Positions 59,329-64,000 of a stretch of 64,000 nt of DNA are shown here, one piece after another. Under the pieces are notes generated by a model. It worked only from the letters and a program-made list of their open reading frames with translations, ran no database searches and had not been told where the DNA came from. Each line of letters starts with the position of its first letter. Position 1 is the stretch's first letter. The position numbers and the translations under genes are program-made. The DNA is from Burkholderia sp. HI2500 (GTDB lineage Bacteria > Pseudomonadota > Gammaproteobacteria > Burkholderiales > Burkholderiaceae), in assembly GCF_002223055.1 (NCBI RefSeq), contig NZ_NKFL01000006.1:2108001-2172000 (forward strand), in the 5' to 3' direction.

Positions 59329-61347
59329 TCACGGCCGCACCATCCACACCAGCAGCATCTCCGCCGGCGCGTTAGCCATCCCCGCCGGCGGATGCTCGAT
59401 CGCCGGCTCGACCGACAGCGCCTTCGCCATCGTCGCCGCATCGTCGATCGTCGTCGTGCGCACGATCGTCATCAGTCGCGCCGGCCGGTGCAGCGTCTCG
59501 CGATACAGCGCGCCGTACCACAGCGGCCGCATGCCGAGCGCGTCCTGCAGCACGTACGGATAACGCCACAGCCGCAGCACGAGGCGGCTTTCCGGCTGCC
59601 CCGGATCGACGCGCACGAACACGCGGCGCGTGCTTTCGCCGTGCGTGTAGCGCGGCAGCACCGGCAGCGCCTCGGCCGGCGCCTGCGGCAGCAGCCAGCG
59701 CAGCGCGGTGGCCGGCGACCACGGCGCCGCGCGCTGCCAGCCGGCCTGCGCGAGATGCCGGTCGAGCGTGTCCGACGTCGCACTCCATTGCAGCGGCAGA
59801 TATTCCTCGCGGTCGCCGCCGATCTCGGTGCGCCGCACCGGCACGCGCTGCCACCCGCCGCGCAGCCACTGGTCGACGGTCATCGCGACCACGTCGCCGA
59901 CATGCGGGCGCGCCGCGCGGTCGAGCTGCCATTGCGCGGGAACCGTCCATACGCCGGCCGTCGCGAGCACCACCGTCACCGCGACGAGCCCGCCCCTCGG
60001 CTGCACGTGCTCGCGTATGCGCCAGTATGCATAGGCGCCGGCCAGCAACGCGAACCAGGCGAGCCCGAGACTCCAGCCGCCCAGCAGGCCCGACAGCCAC
60101 GTGTCGCCCACATACAGCCGCGCGAAGCCGCCGAGCACGATCCACAACACCACCGCCGTCACGACCGGAATCCGCCACCGCGCGGGCCGGTCGCGCGCGA
60201 GCACCCAGCCGAGGCCGCTGCTCGCGAGAATCGCGAACGCCGCTTCGGCATCGGGCAGCGGCACGTGCGGCGCACCGGGCGGCAAGCTCGCGGGCGTCGC
60301 GCCGGGTATGCCCGCGCCGAACACCGGCCCGAGCACGACGGCGACGCCGACCGTCACGAGCCACCACGCGGCCGTCAGCCAGCAGCGATGGATCATCAGC
60401 CAGACGAGAAACGCGGCCGCGACGATCAGCCCCGTGTCGTGCCCGTGCAGCACGGCAAGCGCGCGCATCGTGGCGTCCACCGGCGGTGTGCGCAGGTTCT
60501 GCAGGAACGCATACAGCGCGATGTCCGCGTGCATCAGCGGATCGTTCGCGACGACATCCTGCACGAGGCCCGCGAACAGCCACACGCAGCCGATGAACAG
60601 CAGCGCGAGCACGGGCACCGCGCCGGGCAGGCCGCGCACATATGCAATCGCGTCGTGCAGCCGTGCACCGAAGCGCGGCCAGCGCCGCGCGCAGGCGTGC
60701 AAGCCGTCGACGAGCGCACGGCGCAACAGCGGCCAGCCGCGCCGCAACGAGACGCGCACGCCGATCCACACGAGGGCGACGAGCGCCGCGACGACCAGCA
60801 GGATCACGGCGACCCGCACGCTGATCGCCGCGGCCAGCGCGGCCGACGCGCCGAACAGGATGCCCGGCGCGACGTGCACGGGCGCCCAGATGAGCGCCGA
60901 GACGACGTTGACCGGATAGAACGACCGGCGCGGCAGCGTCGCGCAGCCGACCACGACCGGCACGACCGCGCGCACCGGCGCAAGAAAACGCGCAAGCACG
61001 ATGCTCTTCATGCCATGGCGCAGCACGAACTCCTCGCCGCGCGCGAAGGCGGCCGCATAGCCGAAGCGCGCCCATGCGTTGCGGATCACGCCGCGGTAGT
61101 GCCGCCCGAGTTCATAGCTGATCCCGTCGCCGATCACGGCGCCGACCGCCGCGACACCGATGGTCGTCCAGGCGTCGAGCGCACCCGCGCCGATCAGCGC
61201 ACCGGCCGCGAACATCACGGCGCCGGCCGGCACGACCGTGCCGATCAGCGCGATCGCCTCGGCGCAGGCCGCCATGAACACGATCGCGAGCACGAGCAGC
61301 GGATGTGCGCCGATCGCGCCGATCCACGCGTGGATCGTATCGCTCAT
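59329..61347 (-). CDS. DedA-PAP2-LssY fusion membrane protein with degenerate PAP2 site
   Basis: A 672-residue membrane protein. Residues 1-200 form a DedA/SNARE-associated domain (EAIALIGTVVPAGAVMFAAG, GDGISYELGRHYRG, RFLAPVRAVVPVVVGCA). Residues 240-450 are a PAP2 membrane fold, and about 460-672 are a soluble LssY-type domain (VDQWLRGGWQRVPVRRTEIG). In the PAP2 part, motif C3, usually SR-x5-H-x3-D, reads ARLYVGDTWLSGLLGG, so histidine and aspartate are missing, and the PSGH motif is not found (ASSGLG at that point). Phosphatase activity is doubtful; a lipid-scrambling DedA role may remain. It converges on the antitoxin gene. Confidence 0.85.
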   Translation of the reverse strand: MSDTIHAWIGAIGAHPLLVLAIVFMAACAEAIALIGTVVPAGAVMFAAGALIGAGALDAWTTIGVAAVGAVIGDGISYELGRHYRGVIRNAWARFGYAAAFARGEEFVLRHGMKSIVLARFLAPVRAVVPVVVGCATLPRRSFYPVNVVSALIWAPVHVAPGILFGASAALAAAISVRVAVILLVVAALVALVWIGVRVSLRRGWPLLRRALVDGLHACARRWPRFGARLHDAIAYVRGLPGAVPVLALLFIGCVWLFAGLVQDVVANDPLMHADIALYAFLQNLRTPPVDATMRALAVLHGHDTGLIVAAAFLVWLMIHRCWLTAAWWLVTVGVAVVLGPVFGAGIPGATPASLPPGAPHVPLPDAEAAFAILASSGLGWVLARDRPARWRIPVVTAVVLWIVLGGFARLYVGDTWLSGLLGGWSLGLAWFALLAGAYAYWRIREHVQPRGGLVAVTVVLATAGVWTVPAQWQLDRAARPHVGDVVAMTVDQWLRGGWQRVPVRRTEIGGDREEYLPLQWSATSDTLDRHLAQAGWQRAAPWSPATALRWLLPQAPAEALPVLPRYTHGESTRRVFVRVDPGQPESRLVLRLWRYPYVLQDALGMRPLWYGALYRETLHRPARLMTIVRTTTIDDAATMAKALSVEPAIEHPPAGMANAPAEMLLVWMVRP

Positions 61348-61449
61348 CGCACGCGCCTCGGCGGAGCGACCCGGTGTGCGGACACCGGGCCGGTGATGGC
61401 ATGGGGAATATTCATCGGGCGGTGCGCGCGGTCGCGCCGGCGGGGCGGG

Positions 61450-61902
61450 TCAATCGAACTCGTGCTGCCGCGCGTCGGCCTCGAGCGGCGCGTCGTGGTA
61501 GCCGACCGTCGCGATCTCCTGCAGATAGCGCACGAGAAACGCGCCGATCGAGCCGGCAGCCTCGTACTGATGCACGTGGCGGAATTCGTGGGTCAGCAGG
61601 CGGCGCGTGTCCTGCCCGCGCAGCACGTACACCGCATGGCCAAGCGTGAGCCCGATCGTCCCCGGCGCCAGGAGCCCCGAGTCGCGGGCGATCGCGGCCA
61701 GCGACGGCACCTCGGGGAACGGCATGCGGTCGACGATCACCACGCGGATCCGCTCGGGCTGCGCGACGCCCACCGTGCGCGCGTCGTCGGCTTGCTCGGA
61801 CGTCAGCGGCGCCCCCTGCGCGATCCCGCGCGCCGCCTCGGCTTCCGCCCATGCAACGGCAGCGGGCAGTGCGGACGGCAGGATATCGGCAAGATCGATC
61901 AT
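61450..61902 (-). CDS. Small HExxH putative metallopeptidase-like protein
   Basis: A 150-residue protein with a zinc-peptidase-like core: LLTHEFRHVHQYEAAGSIGA has HEFRH (the HExxH pattern) and is followed about 25 residues later by PLEADARQHE, a possible third ligand glutamate. This layout resembles short HELRH-type (DUF4157-like) domains. No signal peptide is seen. Substrate and function are unknown. It lies about 100 bp upstream of the DedA fusion gene in the same direction and may be co-transcribed. Confidence 0.65.
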   Translation of the reverse strand: MIDLADILPSALPAAVAWAEAEAARGIAQGAPLTSEQADDARTVGVAQPERIRVVIVDRMPFPEVPSLAAIARDSGLLAPGTIGLTLGHAVYVLRGQDTRRLLTHEFRHVHQYEAAGSIGAFLVRYLQEIATVGYHDAPLEADARQHEFD

Positions 61903-62224
61903 CGCGGGGCTCCTCGGGGGGTTGTAGTGGCATCGGGCACCAGTTTAGTCCCGAATCGGAACGGTTCGCGGGGTAGCGCGCGACACGACGCGCCGCCTCT
62001 TCACCGTCTCAATAATAATCAGGGAATACCCTTATTTCCGCCGGCTCCGCCGCCTGCCTTTTCCCTGGGATTGTTTCGTTTCAGTACACATTCCACGTTC
62101 GGCTATCTCGAAAATTTCCCGGATGTGTACCGTTTTCGGATTCGGCGGAATATATTGATCAGAAGAACAGCCGCGGCGACACCCGGACAGCAGGGCGCGG
62201 CGTCATCCCGAAGAGGATCGCTAG
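61903..62224. other. Divergent AT-rich promoter region before the two-component pair
   Basis: A 322-bp gap between the HExxH gene and the response regulator. It is AT-rich from 62008 on, with an AGGG-aata-CCCT palindrome at 62021-62032 and an AATATATTGATC stretch about 70 bp before the regulator start. It probably contains the promoter of the two-component operon. Confidence 0.5.
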
Positions 62225-62869
62225 ATGATCAGGGTAATTCTGGCTGACGATCACGCAGTCATGCGGGACGGACTGCGTTACATCCTGGAAACGGCCGGCG
62301 GTTTCGAAATCGTCGGCGAGGCGAGCGACGGCTCGGCCACGCTTGCGCTGGTCGAGCGCGGTGCCGCCGACGTGCTGCTGCTCGACCTGTCGATGCCCGC
62401 GCCGACCGGCATCGAGCTGATCCGGCTGGTGAAACGCCACGCGCCGTCGCTGCGCACGCTGGTGCTGACGATGCATGCGGAGGCGCAGTACGCGGCGCGC
62501 GCGTTCAAGGCCGGCGCGACCGGCTACCTGACGAAGGACAGCGCGACCGCCGAGCTCGTCGAGGCGGTCGGCAAGGTGGCCGCGGGCGGCGTCTACGTGA
62601 GCCCGTCGGCGGCCGAGAGCCTCGCGCTCACGCTGCGCACGCCGGCCGCCGCGCTGCCGCACGAACGGCTGTCCGCGCGCGAGCTCGACGTGATGCGCCG
62701 CATCGTCGCCGGCCAGACCGTCACGCAGATCGCGACCGAACTCGCGCTCAGCGCAAAGACGGTCAGCACCTACAAGACCCGGATCCTCGAGAAGATGGAG
62801 CTGCCGCACGAAGCCGCGCTGGTCCGCTACGCGGTGCGCCACGAACTCGACCCCGGCGGCGACGCATGA
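62225..62869 (+). CDS. NarL/LuxR-type response regulator
   Basis: A 214-residue regulator: acidic pocket RVILADDHAVMRDGLRYIL, phospho-aspartate in VLLLDLSMPAPTGIEL, lysine in GYLTKDSATAEL, then a LuxR-type helix-turn-helix (LSARELDVMRRIVAGQTVTQ, LALSAKTVSTYKTRILEKME). Its stop codon overlaps the start of the histidine kinase gene (ATGA), so the two form a coupled pair with the regulator first. Confidence 0.92.
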   Translation: MIRVILADDHAVMRDGLRYILETAGGFEIVGEASDGSATLALVERGAADVLLLDLSMPAPTGIELIRLVKRHAPSLRTLVLTMHAEAQYAARAFKAGATGYLTKDSATAELVEAVGKVAAGGVYVSPSAAESLALTLRTPAAALPHERLSARELDVMRRIVAGQTVTQIATELALSAKTVSTYKTRILEKMELPHEAALVRYAVRHELDPGGDA

Positions 62870-64000
62870 CCGCCGCCTTCCGCTTCCCGCCCTCATCCCG
62901 GCCCTCGCCCGCGGACGACGACGACCCGGACGCGTCGCGCCTGTTCATGTCGTCGCTGCCGCCGGGCCGGCGCGAGCGGCGGCTCGCGCTCGCGACCGTC
63001 CTCATCTCCGCCGTGATCTTCGCCGCGCTTGCACCGTTCGCGGGCAGGCCGCTTGCGCCGGGCTGGGCGTTCATTCCCGTGTACCAGTCGGCGATCGTCG
63101 TCAACGACATGGTGACCGCCGGCCTGCTGCTCGGCCAGTACGCGATCCTGCGCCAGCGGCCGCTGCTCGTGCTCGCGGGCGGCTACCTGTTCACGGGTTT
63201 CATGGCCGGCACCCACATGCTGACCTTTCCCGGACTGTTCGCACCGACCGGCCTGCTCGGCGGCGGCGACCAGACCACCGCCTGGCTATACCTGTTCTGG
63301 CACGGCGGCTTTCCGCTGGCGGTCGCCACTTACGCGCTGCTGCGCGCGAAGTCGCGTGCGCCGGGCCCGATTCCGGCCCCGCAGCGCCGCGCGGCGATTC
63401 CCGTCGTGCTGTGCATCGCGGCCGCGGTCGGCGCGACGGTCGCGCTCGCGCTGCTCGCGACGGCCGGCCACGACCTGCTGCCGCGCATCATGAACGGCAA
63501 CCGGATGGCCGCGACGATGACGAACGCGATCACGATCGTCTGGGGGCTGAACCTGGTCGCGCTGATGCTGATGTGGCGGCGGCGGCGGCGCCATTCCGTG
63601 CTCGACCTGTGGGTGATGACGGTGCTCGTCGCGTGGCTGTTCGACATCGCGCTGTCGTCGATGCTGAATCACGGGCGCTACGACCTCGGCTTCTACGCGG
63701 GGCGCGCGTACGGCCTCGTCGCGTCCGGCGTCGTGCTGTTCGCGATGCTGTTCGAGAACGGCCGGCTGCATGCGCAGACGGTGCGCGCGCTGGCCGGCGC
63801 GCGCTACCAGCATCTGCTCGTCGCGCAGAAGAGCGCGCAGCTGAACGACGCGAACGAACGGCTCGAACAACGCGTCGCCGCGCGCACCGCGCAACTGAGC
63901 GCGTCCAACCGCGACCTGCGACGCGAAGTCGAGGACCGCGTGCGTGCCGAGCGGGCGCTGCAGGCGTCGCGCGAGGAGCTGCGCGAGATCGCCGCGATCA
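62866..64000 (+). CDS. MASE4-domain sensor histidine kinase, N-terminal part
   Basis: The first 378 residues of a membrane histidine kinase; the gene runs off the right edge. After a 40-residue cytoplasmic tail come about seven hydrophobic helices with MASE4 strings (APFAGRPLAPGWAFIPVYQS, GTHMLTFPGLFAPTGLLGG, AWLYLFWHGGFPLAVATYAL). A long coiled-coil signalling helix follows from about residue 310 (LNDANERLEQRVAARTAQLS). The catalytic domains are beyond the window. The MASE4 ligand is unknown. Start codon coupled to the response regulator by ATGA. Confidence 0.88.
   Translation, partial: MTAAFRFPPSSRPSPADDDDPDASRLFMSSLPPGRRERRLALATVLISAVIFAALAPFAGRPLAPGWAFIPVYQSAIVVNDMVTAGLLLGQYAILRQRPLLVLAGGYLFTGFMAGTHMLTFPGLFAPTGLLGGGDQTTAWLYLFWHGGFPLAVATYALLRAKSRAPGPIPAPQRRAAIPVVLCIAAAVGATVALALLATAGHDLLPRIMNGNRMAATMTNAITIVWGLNLVALMLMWRRRRRHSVLDLWVMTVLVAWLFDIALSSMLNHGRYDLGFYAGRAYGLVASGVVLFAMLFENGRLHAQTVRALAGARYQHLLVAQKSAQLNDANERLEQRVAARTAQLSASNRDLRREVEDRVRAERALQASREELREIAAI

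Noticed and set aside
59392..62247. 951-codon open frame on the plus strand
   Set aside because: Antisense of the DedA fusion and the HExxH gene; Arg/His-rich shadow composition.
1..64000. tRNA, rRNA, integrase or prophage genes
   Set aside because: None seen on reading both strands; the only mobile element supported is the TnpB unit at 47147-48674.

Overview
The window is about 64 kb of GC-rich DNA with the codon use and gene families of a Burkholderia, most likely a Burkholderia cepacia complex species, and probably from an accessory or secondary replicon. That placement is an inference from gene content: GMC and Baeyer-Villiger oxidoreductases, OmpC-type porins, paired LysR/AraC regulators, an indole-3-acetate (iac) catabolic cluster, and a DUF3348/DUF802/OmpA/DUF2894 operon. 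No rRNA, tRNA or CRISPR array was seen.

Layout. 1-895 (minus) is the start of a filamentous-haemagglutinin-like two-partner-secreted exoprotein that runs off the left edge, preceded by nearly 1 kb of AT-richer DNA. 1834-3246 holds a 28-residue membrane peptide, a GNAT-like protein and an FMN reductase. 3260-8365 (minus) is a four-gene operon for a MotA/MotB-like (ZorAB-like) membrane complex. Its MotA-like protein carries five 80-residue tandem repeats, and the operon is separated from a DUF1444-like gene by a 150-bp hexamer/heptamer microsatellite. 10138-19735 is a mosaic of single genes: LysE exporter, three acetyltransferase-type or secreted proteins, a mercuric-reductase-like flavoprotein, an alcohol dehydrogenase remnant, a divergent SDR/MmyB-type regulator pair with a palindromic operator, a CynX-type MFS protein, an orphan amino-acid binding protein and an Ivy lysozyme inhibitor. 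19820-24201 (minus) is an uptake and hydrolysis operon (porin, DUF3311, SSS symporter, amidohydrolase).

24691-33397 carries an MHS transporter, a 3-hydroxyacyl-CoA-dehydrogenase-like and an opine-dehydrogenase-like gene, AraC and LysR regulators, a porin and an MFS transporter. 33555-45753 is a split iac cluster for auxin degradation: iacF, a LysR regulator, iacCD, a fused tautomerase, a PAS histidine kinase, iacABIHE, a FixJ-type response regulator and iacG. Kinase and regulator bracket iacABIHE, and related inverted repeats lie in front of iacA and between the regulator and iacG. An MFS gene and a solitary IS605-type TnpB element follow.

48812-51975 contains a small hydrolase, an Lrp/AsnC regulator, a 40-codon peptide gene with a strong ribosome-binding site followed by an M29-metallopeptidase-like gene (a RiPP-like pair, the least explained unit here), and an acetyltransferase. 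52031-57533 is an AraC regulator divergent from a GMC oxidoreductase and a Baeyer-Villiger monooxygenase fused to an HSL-type esterase. The right end has an exported low-molecular-weight phosphatase homologue lacking its catalytic cysteine, a RelE/HigB-type toxin-antitoxin pair, a DedA-PAP2-LssY fusion whose PAP2 active site looks lost, a small HExxH protein, and a LuxR-type response regulator coupled to a MASE4 histidine kinase cut by the window end.
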